The notes below the pieces were generated by a model. That model was not told where the DNA came from. It did no database searches and saw only the letters and a list, made by a program, of their open reading frames with translations. This document shows positions 16,094 to 25,641 of a stretch of 64,000 bases of DNA, piece by piece (the first letter of the stretch is position 1; the number at the start of each line of letters is the position of its first letter). Both the position numbers and the translations under genes were made by a program. Origin of the DNA: CAVDHB01 sp963608705. Its GTDB lineage: Bacteria; Bacteroidota; Bacteroidia; Bacteroidales; Bacteroidaceae. Where the stretch lies: the NCBI GenBank assembly GCA_963608705.1, contig CAVDHB010000023.1, positions 1-64,000 of the forward strand, written 5' to 3'.

Positions 16094-18055
16094 TTACTCT
16101 TTCTTGAGGCTTAAGGCAAAGCCACCACCAGAGGCCATACGAATGATTTTCTTGTCTCCTTTCTTGACAGTGAATGAATCCACGGCATAGTCTTCGGCGT
16201 TTTTATCAGCGTTTATACCGTCTCGGAAAAGCACCGCCTTATAGGAAGCATTTGCGTCAAGAAAAGAGAAATCCACCGACACCTCCCTTGCATCCCAGTT
16301 CGTCATGCCGCCGACATACCAATTCACGGCACGTTTACGAGCTGTGACGATGTATTTTCCCAACTCGCCACACAAGACCTTGGTATCGTCCACCTCCTCT
16401 GGAATAGAAGAAATGAAAGACAAACAATCCTCGTTTCCTTTCAGATAAGAAGAAGGTGCGTCAGCCAACATTGTCAGCGGAGAGTCATGCACGATGTAAG
16501 TGGCCAACTGATGACAACGGGTACCCATACTCATCGGATTGTTATATACCGGACGATAATCAGCTTTCGAGGCATTGCGCATAGCTCCCGGTGTATAATC
16601 CACTGGTCCTGCCATCATGCGTATATAAGGGAACGTCACATCATAAAGCGGCATATCCTTATGGTCCTCGTTCCACTTCATCTCCTCCATGCCGAAGACA
16701 CTCTCCACATTCAATATATTGGGGAAAGTACGGTTGAATCCCGTAGGTTTATAAAAGCCGTGATAGTCCAGCACCATTTTGTATTTCGCCGCTTTTTCTG
16801 CTATACGATAAGCCATCTCCACGGCAGTCTGGTCGTCTCTGTCCATAAAGTCCACCTTGAATCCCTTCACTCCTTCCGAAGCGTATTTACGAAACGCCTC
16901 CTCCAGATGCTCGTCCAAGACGTTGAACACCGTCCAGAGAATCACTCCCACTCCTTTTTCTTTTCCGTATTTCACCAATTCAGGGATATTGAGTGCAGGA
17001 ATGGAGTGCATAAGGTCGGCAGACTTCGGGTCATACCATCCCTCGTCCAGCACCACATATTGCAAACCATGGGAAGCGGCAAAGTCAATGTAGTACTTAT
17101 AGGTGTCCATATTGATGCCCGCCTTGAAAGGAACTCCTTTCAAGTTCCAGTCACACCACCAGTCCCAAGCCACTTTCCCGGCACTCACCCAAGAATAATC
17201 TCCTATCCGGTTGGGTGAAGCCAGCGCATAGACAAGATTGTTCACTGGCATCTGCGTGTCTTTAGTAGTGACAGCCATCACCCTCCAGGGAAAGGTACGT
17301 TTTCCGACCACACGGGCTATGTAGTTTTCACGCTCCGTCACATGAGACATCCCCCTCCATGTGTAGTACCCCATCTTCTTGGGATAGGCTGCAAAAGAGG
17401 CACGCAAGGCCGTGCCGGACGACTGTACGAACATACCGGGATACGCCTCCAAGTCAGACTCCAGCAGCGTGAGCTTCGTACCGCCACAATCCACCGTCAC
17501 AGGCAAGAAAGCTATCTGATTCGGTTGTTTGGACAGCGTCTTCACAGAGTAGATGTTCTGAAACGCCATGGCGTAAGGATCTTTCCCTTCACCTGTGTTC
17601 GTGGAAAACGCCATATAGGATGTGTAGTCGGCAGGGAAATTGAAATCCGCCGTCTCGTTCTGCACCACTCCCCCTTTCGAGGAGGAGAAACGGTAAGCCA
17701 CCCCCTCGTTGTATGCCCGGAAAGTGACACTCCACGTAGGATTTAATCTATACGTGGCTTCGTTGCAGGCAGTCGTAAAAGAAGCGACACGATAGAACGG
17801 AGAAGTGATCTGCTCTTTCAAGGTACGGGATTTACCCTTAGACAAGCTCCATTTAAGACGCTCTCCCTGAAAGGAAATACCCGCCTTAGCTCCTTTGAGC
17901 AACACTTTTCCGTCCTTGAACACAGAATAAACCACGTTCGCCCCCTCTGTACCCACTTCCACCCGGATGGTTTTGTCAGGAGAAGTGAGCAATGCGTCCG
18001 CTTCCGCATCGAGCGAAAGGAAGCACAGTCCCATGAATAGTAGTTGTTTTATCAT
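16094..18055 (-). CDS. glycoside hydrolase family 97 (alpha-glucosidase/alpha-galactosidase)
   Basis: A 653-residue GH97 enzyme, related to SusB, with an N-terminal signal (about 1-20), a beta-sandwich to about 270, a TIM barrel (about 275-560) and a C-terminal beta domain. Barrel motifs include YVVLDEGWY (334-341), FKVDFMDRDDQ (Asp402) and NVESVFGMEE (Glu451). The aspartate in the VDFM motif is the position used as nucleophile in the retaining alpha-galactosidase subgroup, as I recall that work; inverting SusB uses glutamates instead. The retaining assignment is therefore inference. It sits between the DUF6055 gene and the S9 peptidase in the PUL and would release terminal alpha-linked hexoses in the periplasm. 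Confidence 0.9.
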   Translation of the reverse strand: MIKQLLFMGLCFLSLDAEADALLTSPDKTIRVEVGTEGANVVYSVFKDGKVLLKGAKAGISFQGERLKWSLSKGKSRTLKEQITSPFYRVASFTTACNEATYRLNPTWSVTFRAYNEGVAYRFSSSKGGVVQNETADFNFPADYTSYMAFSTNTGEGKDPYAMAFQNIYSVKTLSKQPNQIAFLPVTVDCGGTKLTLLESDLEAYPGMFVQSSGTALRASFAAYPKKMGYYTWRGMSHVTERENYIARVVGKRTFPWRVMAVTTKDTQMPVNNLVYALASPNRIGDYSWVSAGKVAWDWWCDWNLKGVPFKAGINMDTYKYYIDFAASHGLQYVVLDEGWYDPKSADLMHSIPALNIPELVKYGKEKGVGVILWTVFNVLDEHLEEAFRKYASEGVKGFKVDFMDRDDQTAVEMAYRIAEKAAKYKMVLDYHGFYKPTGFNRTFPNILNVESVFGMEEMKWNEDHKDMPLYDVTFPYIRMMAGPVDYTPGAMRNASKADYRPVYNNPMSMGTRCHQLATYIVHDSPLTMLADAPSSYLKGNEDCLSFISSIPEEVDDTKVLCGELGKYIVTARKRAVNWYVGGMTNWDAREVSVDFSFLDANASYKAVLFRDGINADKNAEDYAVDSFTVKKGDKKIIRMASGGGFALSLKKE

Positions 18056-18077
18056 GATAATGTATAAGTTAGGTTGT

Positions 18078-19436
18078 TTAAGGCAATATCTCCGTTCCCT
18101 TCAATTGGATGCGGTAAGGATATTGCCTCTCTTTTTGCTTATCGGAATGGTTTAACGGATGATGTACAGAAGGCGCCCCCATCACTACCAGATACAACTT
18201 CCGCAAAGAAGTCGCTTTGGGCAACGTATAAATCAACTTGCCTCTCACCGCAGAAGCAGCCGGACTGTACATAGCCTTGCCTTCTGCGTCAACACCCACA
18301 AATCCATATCTCCATCCAACTTCTTCATTTCCTTTAGCCAATCCTTCAAAAGAGACCTTCACCTTTTTCCCTTTTTCTGGGACAGCTAACGGAATGACAT
18401 TGAAGCCATAGTCTTCCGGCAAGTTTTTCGCCGCCACACGACACCATCCTTTCTCCTCTTTTTCAAAAGCCGTATGAAAACCTCCGACATACGGACGAGT
18501 TTCCTTATAAGCATGACGGAAATCCAGATTCGGCACACGGCGGCAAGCCTCAAATATCTCCTCATTAAACGCTTTCTGGTCTAGGCCTGTCAACCGCTTA
18601 TACGCCTGCACCACGTCCTCATCCATTCTCGCCTGCTGATAGATGGAAGCGATAATGGGAAGTCCCCGTTTCTCACTCCAATACTCCAATATATAAGGAG
18701 AATGATAGGCGTTCTCCCCATGCAGAAACGCCTTATAGGTTAATTTGCGAAATGCCTCCCAATGATATGTCTCATCTCTCAACCAATTAGGGTTCACATG
18801 CCAAAGCATCCATTGTGAGGTCATCTCAAAGAAACTTCCTGCTCCGTCAGCCCATTCCTTGAAAGGCTTTCCCTGCCGCAGAGCCTCCGCCTTGCGATCG
18901 CAAGCTACTTGTAGCTGAAAACTGTGTCCTAACTCATGTGCCACACAGTTCAACGCCCGGTCTTGAATACGGTTTGGAGCCACCCAAAAGGCACCGATTA
19001 CCTTGTCATAGTCGCCCCCGTAGGCAGTGCCATCCAGTGAATACTGCAACAGAACCATCATGCGGTACTTGTCGGCATTGGACACACCCTTCACAAACTG
19101 CAACGTATCTCGGAAGAAATGGTAGAAATGTTCCAGTTTGTCTTTCAAATTAGCCATGTCCACCGCCATATTTTGCCCTTTCAGACGAGGCGGATTATGT
19201 AAGTTTTCCTCCTTCTCTCCAAACCCTTTTCCCCAATAAATGGCGAAATCGGGCAAAAGTGTCATACGTGTAAAACTATAGGTAGAGTCCGTTCTTGTAC
19301 GAAGATAGTCCAACTCCTTAGGGACAAAAAGTTGCTTCCCTTCCACCTGCGGAACTCCCTCTTTTATCGGTGTCTGTGCAGCAACGGTAAAAGGACACAA
19401 GGCGACAGCCCATAAAATTAAATTCAAGTGTTTCAT
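18078..19436 (-). CDS. DUF6055-type exported protein with HExxH motif (putative metallopeptidase)
   Basis: A 452-residue exported protein with signal peptide MKHLNLILWAVALCPFTVAA. The central part contains HELGHSFQLQ, a zinc-metallopeptidase-type HExxH motif, embedded in NCVAHELGHS, with conserved tryptophan-rich surroundings (SQWMLWHVNPNW). A beta-rich C-terminal domain (about 340-452) follows. The whole matches proteins annotated DUF6055 in Bacteroides. The start at 19436 begins the signal peptide; upstream in-frame codons are not used. The gene lies between susD and GH97 in the PUL, which suggests it cleaves a protein carrying the glycans. Peptidase activity is inferred only from the motif. 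Confidence 0.75.
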   Translation of the reverse strand: MKHLNLILWAVALCPFTVAAQTPIKEGVPQVEGKQLFVPKELDYLRTRTDSTYSFTRMTLLPDFAIYWGKGFGEKEENLHNPPRLKGQNMAVDMANLKDKLEHFYHFFRDTLQFVKGVSNADKYRMMVLLQYSLDGTAYGGDYDKVIGAFWVAPNRIQDRALNCVAHELGHSFQLQVACDRKAEALRQGKPFKEWADGAGSFFEMTSQWMLWHVNPNWLRDETYHWEAFRKLTYKAFLHGENAYHSPYILEYWSEKRGLPIIASIYQQARMDEDVVQAYKRLTGLDQKAFNEEIFEACRRVPNLDFRHAYKETRPYVGGFHTAFEKEEKGWCRVAAKNLPEDYGFNVIPLAVPEKGKKVKVSFEGLAKGNEEVGWRYGFVGVDAEGKAMYSPAASAVRGKLIYTLPKATSLRKLYLVVMGAPSVHHPLNHSDKQKERQYPYRIQLKGTEILP

Positions 19437-19535
19437 AACTCTTTCGATTCCATAGCATGTTTCCGAACCTCCCTTGACGAGATAATTCGGAAACAAAGCT
19501 ACCTATTATTCTCAAAAGGCGAGTACTTTTTCAAT

Positions 19536-21590
19536 TTATTTTTCGGCTGGGAGGTCTACTTCTGTCGGCCAATAGGGGTTCTGATACAAAGGCGACTTGT
19601 CCACCGAAGCATGATCGGAAGCCGTCAACAGGAACTGACGTATGGGCAATGGTTGCAGATACTGTGCCATAGCCCAAGTATATCCCTCCATGAAGAGATT
19701 CTGGTTCTTGTTCATGTTTATCTCATACGGACGGTAATACTCGCTCAATGATTTCTGCGACATATTGGAAGCATCTGTTCCATCCGCCACAATTCCAGTG
19801 TACCATTTTTCCATTGGAGTATTCCAAATGTGAAAGCCTTCAATATGGTAGGGATGCGCAATCAATTGATCCATAGACCTCCATCGAATCAAATCCATAT
19901 AGCGCAAACCTTCTGCCATCAGTTCACAACGGCGTTCTCTTCGTATGCTATACAAAGCCGCATCTACGGTTTTCCCCGCAGAGAATGCACCCCAGTCGTA
20001 TGCCGTACCTGATACGAGTCCAGCCGTCTCCTTACTCATATCCGTTGTGCGGACAGTCACCTCTGGATCGAGTGCCACACCTGTAAATCCAGCCGCTTTC
20101 CGAAGAGCCGTCCAATATTCTTTTATTTTATCATGGTTAATGTTCCCGTCTTTATACAACATGTAATCCGCCTCCATGTAATTCAGCAAGGCTTCCGTGG
20201 CACGGAAAGTGATAGCACCTGTATATCCATAGTTGTTCTGACAAAGTGCACGGTCGAATGTTCCTCCTTTTCGCATAGCATACCCCGTGGTATAAGTCTC
20301 CGTGAAGTTATGATTCAACACGTTCGGTACCGGCTCTGTTGGAACGATATGGTCACCTACCGTATAGTCCATATTTTTGAACACGTTTATCTGTCCAGGC
20401 CGCTTCAGGAAGATGACTAATCTCGGGTCTCTGTTTCTTACCACCGCATTGGTGGTTGTGTCTTCATACACATAACCGTCATGAGAGGCATAAGTGGGTT
20501 TACCGTCCTTCATGACAAAAGCATCAATCATCCCTCGTGTAAAACCTGTAAAAATATTGCCATACTGGATAGCCACCTCCACATTGTTCGTCTGGCCGGC
20601 ACTCTTACTATATTCCTTCCAGAGTAACACATCTGGGAAACTGGACATATCCGTATTTCCGAATTCCTCGAAATAGGGATTGTGTTCATTTTCCGACTGA
20701 GGTACGATTCCGTTATTGATAGACAGTTGATTCTTATATTTATCTGCCACTTTCTCGGAAGCCGCCACAGCTTGCTGGAAGAAATAACGAGCTTCCGCAT
20801 CGATACTTCCCGTAGGATATTTAAAATCCTTATGATAGTCTTTCTTCGCACCGGGCCATTCCTTTCCGCCTGGTACAAAAGGAGTACCCTTGAAATTGGT
20901 CAGCCAAGAACCCTCAAACAAAGCCACACGAGATTTAAACACATTGGCCACGTCGGGTGAGACACGTGTATGGCGTGCGTCAAAACCATTAGACATATAC
21001 GTCAAGGCTGTGTCGCAATCCGCCAAAATAAAACGTGCCACTTCGTTGCGTGGAGCGCGTTTGTTGTTCTCCACCAGCAGTTTCTCATTATCTGACAACG
21101 CTTTCTTTATAATGGGAAGGTCTCCGAAATTACGAAGTAGTCCGAAATAGGCATAAGCCCGGAAGAAATAAAGTTCTCCGATATACTGCCGGATATTCCG
21201 GTCTGTTCCTTGAATCTTTTTCGCTTTGTAGTTGCTCACTATGGTGTTCAACTGATAGTTCAGGTCACGAATGCTGTTCCAATACCAAGAACCGTTGTCC
21301 GTACCAACTTTCCACTGCCCTTTCACATACCTCGTATCTCCTTGATTATTATCCGCCTGATTATCCGTAGCATTGTCGTTCGCATAAATGCCATATCCAA
21401 AAGCCGAATGGCCGGGAAGCAGAATTTGGTATTCTCCGTTAGCCACAGCCTGCACTTGGTCTTCAGACGTATAATAATCCGAGGGTGTAATATAGGAAGG
21501 TGGTTCCTGATTCAGAAAATCACTGCAAGAGGAAAAAGCACCACCTACCGCCAATAAAGTGGAAAAGAAAAATATAGGATTGTATTTCAT
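19536..21590 (-). CDS. SusD/RagB-family nutrient-binding outer-membrane lipoprotein
   Basis: A 684-residue surface lipoprotein. The signal peptide ends at a lipobox before Cys (AFSSC), and the mature start CSDFLNQEPPSYITPSDYYTS is typical of SusD. TPR-type helices follow (QYIGELYFFRAYAYFGLLRNFGDLPI). The C-terminal RRERRCELMAEGLRYMDLIRW is the conserved SusD signature. It caps the SusC barrel and binds the target glycan or glycopeptide at the cell surface. Another ATG at 21602, directly after the susC stop, would add four residues; either could be used. It is translationally close to susC. Confidence 0.95.
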   Translation of the reverse strand: MKYNPIFFFSTLLAVGGAFSSCSDFLNQEPPSYITPSDYYTSEDQVQAVANGEYQILLPGHSAFGYGIYANDNATDNQADNNQGDTRYVKGQWKVGTDNGSWYWNSIRDLNYQLNTIVSNYKAKKIQGTDRNIRQYIGELYFFRAYAYFGLLRNFGDLPIIKKALSDNEKLLVENNKRAPRNEVARFILADCDTALTYMSNGFDARHTRVSPDVANVFKSRVALFEGSWLTNFKGTPFVPGGKEWPGAKKDYHKDFKYPTGSIDAEARYFFQQAVAASEKVADKYKNQLSINNGIVPQSENEHNPYFEEFGNTDMSSFPDVLLWKEYSKSAGQTNNVEVAIQYGNIFTGFTRGMIDAFVMKDGKPTYASHDGYVYEDTTTNAVVRNRDPRLVIFLKRPGQINVFKNMDYTVGDHIVPTEPVPNVLNHNFTETYTTGYAMRKGGTFDRALCQNNYGYTGAITFRATEALLNYMEADYMLYKDGNINHDKIKEYWTALRKAAGFTGVALDPEVTVRTTDMSKETAGLVSGTAYDWGAFSAGKTVDAALYSIRRERRCELMAEGLRYMDLIRWRSMDQLIAHPYHIEGFHIWNTPMEKWYTGIVADGTDASNMSQKSLSEYYRPYEINMNKNQNLFMEGYTWAMAQYLQPLPIRQFLLTASDHASVDKSPLYQNPYWPTEVDLPAEK

Positions 21591-21602
21591 CGCTTCAATC
21601 AT

Positions 21603-24600
21603 TTAAAAAGTTAGACTTAACCCACCAGACAGCGTAGTACTCAACGGATAACTGTTGCCCATGTTCGTATCCACCGTTTCCGGGTCAAACTGTTTAGCAA
21701 GTTTCGTGCCTGTCCACAGATTCTCTCCTGAGAAGAAGACACGCAGTTTCTGAATATGCCACTTTTTGGTCACATTTTGAGGCAGCGTATAGCCCACTGT
21801 AAAGTTCTTCAAGCGGATATAAGCTGCGTTCTGCAAATAACGGTCTTGTCGCTGATGGTTCTTGTCTGAATAGTCAGCCCTGGGATAATAAGAATCGGTA
21901 TTCACTGTCTGATAGCCATTTTTTACAGACCATGAATTTTCATCCCGGTAATAGTCCTGCAAACCGTCAATAGGTGTGGTGTACCAAATACCTTGATTAG
22001 CCGTGCCAAACAGGTACTTGGAATCTGTCCAGCAATCCCTCTTCATGACCCCTTGGAAGAACACCCGCAAGTCAAATCCTTTCCAAGAAGCGTCGGCATC
22101 GATTCCGAACAAATAACGAGGCGTACTGTTTCCTATCACATACTGGTCGCCATGATCCTTCAACGTCCATGCGCCCCATGAAAGTTTCCCGTCTCCGTCA
22201 AGGTCGGCATACATAATATCTCCTGCTCCCCACATACTTCCCACAGCGGACTGGTCTACTTTCTTCAAGTGAGCGTCCATTTCCGCTTGAGATTTGGCGA
22301 TGCCAATCGTCTTGAAGCCGTAAATATCACCCAAGTAAACTCCCTGAATATAATTGGAAATGGAATTAGTGGGGTTGTTCAAGTATTTAGTGACTTTCGA
22401 ACGAGAGTCTGCGATATTGAACTTCACGCCGTAGCTCAACCCATTGGCCAACGTATCATGCCAACCGATGGTCAATTCCCATCCTTTGGTCTGCAAATCC
22501 GTGTTATTGGTCACTGGGACAGCCGTACCTAAGACGGCAGGCAATTCCGGAGAATTTCCCACCATATCTTTCGTATTACGGACATAATAATCAAACGTAC
22601 CGGACAGGCGGTCATTGAAGAAGCCGAAATCCACACCTATATTATAGCTTTCGATACGTTCCCACGTCAGACTCTCGGACACAAGTCCGGGTGCCCATGC
22701 CACATTGGGCTTCTTTCCGCCTTGCAACCAAGTGCCAGCAGCGACTTGCGCAGTGATGGTCTGGTAAGTCTGATACCAGTTGTTAATATTCTGATTACCT
22801 AAGTTTCCGTAAGAAGCACGCAGTTTCAAATGGCTTACTACGGGGTAAAGCGGCTTCATGAATTGCTCGTTCGTAATATTCCATCCCGCAGAGAAGGAGG
22901 GAAAGAACTTCCATTGGTTACCCGGACGGAATCGGGAAGATCCATCGTCACGCACGTTTATCTCCAACAGATAGGTTCCTTGGTAATCATAGTTCAAACG
23001 TCCGAAGAAACCGGCGGTTGTCCAACGGTTATATGAACCGTTGATAGAAGGAGTCACCTCGCTTCCATCAGAACCCAGTCCAGTAGTCAAATCCAACTGA
23101 GGTTTCCCAGGAACCATCAATCCTTCACGTCCGGCACCTAATTTGTGTTCTCGATAATCTTCCGCCTGAAATCCAGCCATGACATGAAAATTATGCTTCT
23201 GTGCAAAAGAATGCGTATATTCCGTATAGGCTTGGAAGTTTGTATAATTGTATCGGTCGCTGGTATCGGATACCCACGAATAGGGATAAATGTTAATTGC
23301 CTCGTTCTGCACATTATACTGATACTGGTTCACGTAATAAAGATGACTACGATTCTCATTTATCCTGTAATTGAAGTCAATATGCGTCACCCAATTCTTC
23401 ACAGGCTCAATCAACAGTCCTGCCTGATGATAATGCTCATCATCTTGCCAGCTCCATTGACCAACACCATCCATCGCAATAGCCTGGGTATTATAGTAAT
23501 GCCCGTTTCTGTCATAAAGAGGCGTAGTCGGCCAAAGACCTCCCACGAACTCGTAAAAATAATCACCTAAGTTATTAGGAGCCTTGTAGTCTTTACGAGT
23601 GAAACGGAAGGTATAATTAAACCGCAACCACTTGGTCAACTGTGCGTTAATCTTTCCCGTAGCCGTATAACGATCCAAGCCATCCTCTCCAATCTTCATC
23701 AATCCGTTCTGGTTTTGATAGCCCAAGGATGCGTAATAGTTGAACTTCTCGTTTCCGCCCGTCGCACTGAAATTATGCTCCTGTGAGAAAGACCATTTCT
23801 TGTAAAACACATCGTAATAGTCCACATCGTCTATACCGTACACATTCGGGTCAGCCCATGAAGTGGGGTCTGTCGCCGAAACAGGCAAAGAGTACAAAAG
23901 GGTTCCATCCGCAGCCCTGCGTTGTCCGGGACCGACGGGCGTGGCATTGCGATAAGCGACAATCTTATCCATCTGCTCTTTGGGGAAGAAGACCGTAGAG
24001 GTGCCAGAGTTAAACTGAGCATCATTCACCAACGAAGCGAAATCCACCGAATTCATCTGATGCTTCATGCGGATAGGAGTGCCGAAACGGAAACTGTTGT
24101 TATAGTTTATAGATACCTTTCCATTCTTCGAACCACTCTTCGTGGTGACAAGTATCACACCAAAAGGCGCACGTGAACCATAAATAGCTGAAGCCGCCAC
24201 ATCTTTCAATACAGAGATACTGGCAATATCCTGCGGATTGATGGAGTTAATATCCCCTTCCATACCGTCAATCAACACCAGCGGGGATCCACTTGACCCC
24301 TGTCCCAATGTGGTAGTACCTCGAATATTCAAACTGGGCGTTGCATCCATGCTACCACTACTCTGCGAAATCTGTAGTCCTGGCACGGTTCCTTGCAAGG
24401 CCTGTGTGACGTTCTGCACAGGACGTTCTGCCAGCTCATCTCCTGATACCACTGAAACCGCTCCCGTCAGATTCACTTTCTTCTGCGTTCCAAACCCCAC
24501 CACGACTAACTCATCCAAGTCTGAGGCATTACTTTTCAAAGTGATTTTCCAGTTCTCTCCAGCCACAGCTTTCACTTCCTGTTTCGAGTATCCCACAGAG

Positions 24601-24896
24601 GAGATGACCAACGGAGTACCTGGTGCCACATTCAAAGTGAACTTTCCTTCCACATTAGTAATGACACCTTTTCGTTGTCCTTTAATCAATATGCTGGCAC
24701 CGATAACAGGTTGTCCTTTTTCATCCAGCACTACACCAGTCACAATGGACTTCTGTTGAAAAAGCTCTGTGTTTGTTTTCAAATTAGCTCCTATCGCTGG
24801 AGTGTCAGCCGCCCAACAAACAGTTCCCATTGTTGTATTGGCAAGCAATGCCGCTACTAACAAACGACTGTGATTCAAGCCATGTTCCATACGCAT
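21603..24896 (-). CDS. SusC/RagA-family TonB-linked outer-membrane transporter
   Basis: A 1097-residue TonB-dependent transporter of normal SusC length. It has a signal peptide (about 1-29), a CarboxypepD_reg domain (about 50-125, VTGVVLDEKGQPVIGASI), the SusC hallmark DELVVVGFGTQKK, a plug domain (about 130-260, with TTTLGQGSSGSPLVLIDG and SAIYGSRAPFGVILVTTK) and a 22-strand-type barrel ending in LSGGLSLTF. It is the first gene of the PUL and has a near-perfect promoter upstream. It imports oligosaccharides or glycopeptides together with the SusD protein. Confidence 0.96.
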   Translation of the reverse strand: MRMEHGLNHSRLLVAALLANTTMGTVCWAADTPAIGANLKTNTELFQQKSIVTGVVLDEKGQPVIGASILIKGQRKGVITNVEGKFTLNVAPGTPLVISSVGYSKQEVKAVAGENWKITLKSNASDLDELVVVGFGTQKKVNLTGAVSVVSGDELAERPVQNVTQALQGTVPGLQISQSSGSMDATPSLNIRGTTTLGQGSSGSPLVLIDGMEGDINSINPQDIASISVLKDVAASAIYGSRAPFGVILVTTKSGSKNGKVSINYNNSFRFGTPIRMKHQMNSVDFASLVNDAQFNSGTSTVFFPKEQMDKIVAYRNATPVGPGQRRAADGTLLYSLPVSATDPTSWADPNVYGIDDVDYYDVFYKKWSFSQEHNFSATGGNEKFNYYASLGYQNQNGLMKIGEDGLDRYTATGKINAQLTKWLRFNYTFRFTRKDYKAPNNLGDYFYEFVGGLWPTTPLYDRNGHYYNTQAIAMDGVGQWSWQDDEHYHQAGLLIEPVKNWVTHIDFNYRINENRSHLYYVNQYQYNVQNEAINIYPYSWVSDTSDRYNYTNFQAYTEYTHSFAQKHNFHVMAGFQAEDYREHKLGAGREGLMVPGKPQLDLTTGLGSDGSEVTPSINGSYNRWTTAGFFGRLNYDYQGTYLLEINVRDDGSSRFRPGNQWKFFPSFSAGWNITNEQFMKPLYPVVSHLKLRASYGNLGNQNINNWYQTYQTITAQVAAGTWLQGGKKPNVAWAPGLVSESLTWERIESYNIGVDFGFFNDRLSGTFDYYVRNTKDMVGNSPELPAVLGTAVPVTNNTDLQTKGWELTIGWHDTLANGLSYGVKFNIADSRSKVTKYLNNPTNSISNYIQGVYLGDIYGFKTIGIAKSQAEMDAHLKKVDQSAVGSMWGAGDIMYADLDGDGKLSWGAWTLKDHGDQYVIGNSTPRYLFGIDADASWKGFDLRVFFQGVMKRDCWTDSKYLFGTANQGIWYTTPIDGLQDYYRDENSWSVKNGYQTVNTDSYYPRADYSDKNHQRQDRYLQNAAYIRLKNFTVGYTLPQNVTKKWHIQKLRVFFSGENLWTGTKLAKQFDPETVDTNMGNSYPLSTTLSGGLSLTF

Positions 24897-25263
24897 GATA
24901 TTTTGTTATTACCTTAATTATTACGCTAAAATAAAGCACAAATCTCTTAGTACCCAAATAACATCAGAACAAGCGTTCTAACATCTTTCTGTAAACCACT
25001 GCAAATATAATCAGTAATATCGAGAATTCAAACCACAAATAGTAATATTTAGAAGAATGACCGATTATATCACCTATTTGACATAATGTTATCCATTATA
25101 ATCGTCCATTCTATCGATTATAGAGATATTAGCTAACAATATCACAATACTCTCTCAGTTAAGAACAAACATCATGACATGTTGAACTTGTACACAAATT
25201 AATATGTGCGTGAAACAATGCTTCCACGCATCACTCCACGCACCCCTTATCTTAAGCTCAATC
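24897..25263. other. gene-free control region of the PUL
   Basis: This 367-bp AT-rich gap holds the susC promoter (25002-25032) and three copies of CGATTATA at 25062-25069, 25097-25104 (inverted) and 25115-25122. No sigma/anti-sigma pair or hybrid two-component gene for the PUL is encoded here or next to it in the window. Nothing else was recognised. Confidence 0.6.
25002..25032 (-). promoter_or_regulatory. susC promoter
   Basis: On the minus strand a TTTG -33 element (25029-25032) is separated by exactly 19 bp from the -7 element TATATTTG (25002-25009), a canonical Bacteroides arrangement. The untranslated leader to the ATG at 24896 would be about 100 nt. Confidence 0.7.
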
Positions 25264-25641
25264 TCACTTCACCGGCAGAATCTCTATCCAGTAATTGTCC
25301 GGGTCGTGGATGAAATAGAGTCCCATCTCCTTGTTCTCGTAGCAGATGCAGCCCATCTCACGGTGGAACTCCCTTACCTTGTCATAGTCACCCTCCACCC
25401 GAAGACACAGGTGGCTTTCATTTTCACCTAACTCAAAAGGCTGGGGATGGTCTCTCAACCATGTCAACTCCAATAAGAAACTCCCCTTGTCGTCCGCCAT
25501 GTAGGCCAACTTGAAAGAGCCGTCATCCGCCTGTTTCACGTGATCCAAATGAAGCCCAAGGGCTTTCACATAAAAATCGATGCTGCGCTGCAAGTCTGTC
25601 ACATCCACGTTGAAGTGGTCAAAATGTCCTTTTACGTTCAT
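25264..25641 (-). CDS. VOC (glyoxalase/dioxygenase-fold) protein
   Basis: A 125-residue vicinal-oxygen-chelate fold protein. The N-terminal HFDHFNVDVTDLQRSIDFY and the C-terminal FIHDPDNYWIEILPV are the paired beta-alpha-beta-beta-beta modules, with likely metal ligands His in the first module and Glu in WIEI. Glyoxalase-type lyase activity on a hemithioacetal is possible, but the family is functionally broad. The start at 25641 precedes the domain; an ATG at 25668 would add nine residues. It overlaps the 3' end of the PAP2 gene by 23 bp and is the last gene of a three-gene operon. Confidence 0.8.
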   Translation of the reverse strand: MNVKGHFDHFNVDVTDLQRSIDFYVKALGLHLDHVKQADDGSFKLAYMADDKGSFLLELTWLRDHPQPFELGENESHLCLRVEGDYDKVREFHREMGCICYENKEMGLYFIHDPDNYWIEILPVK

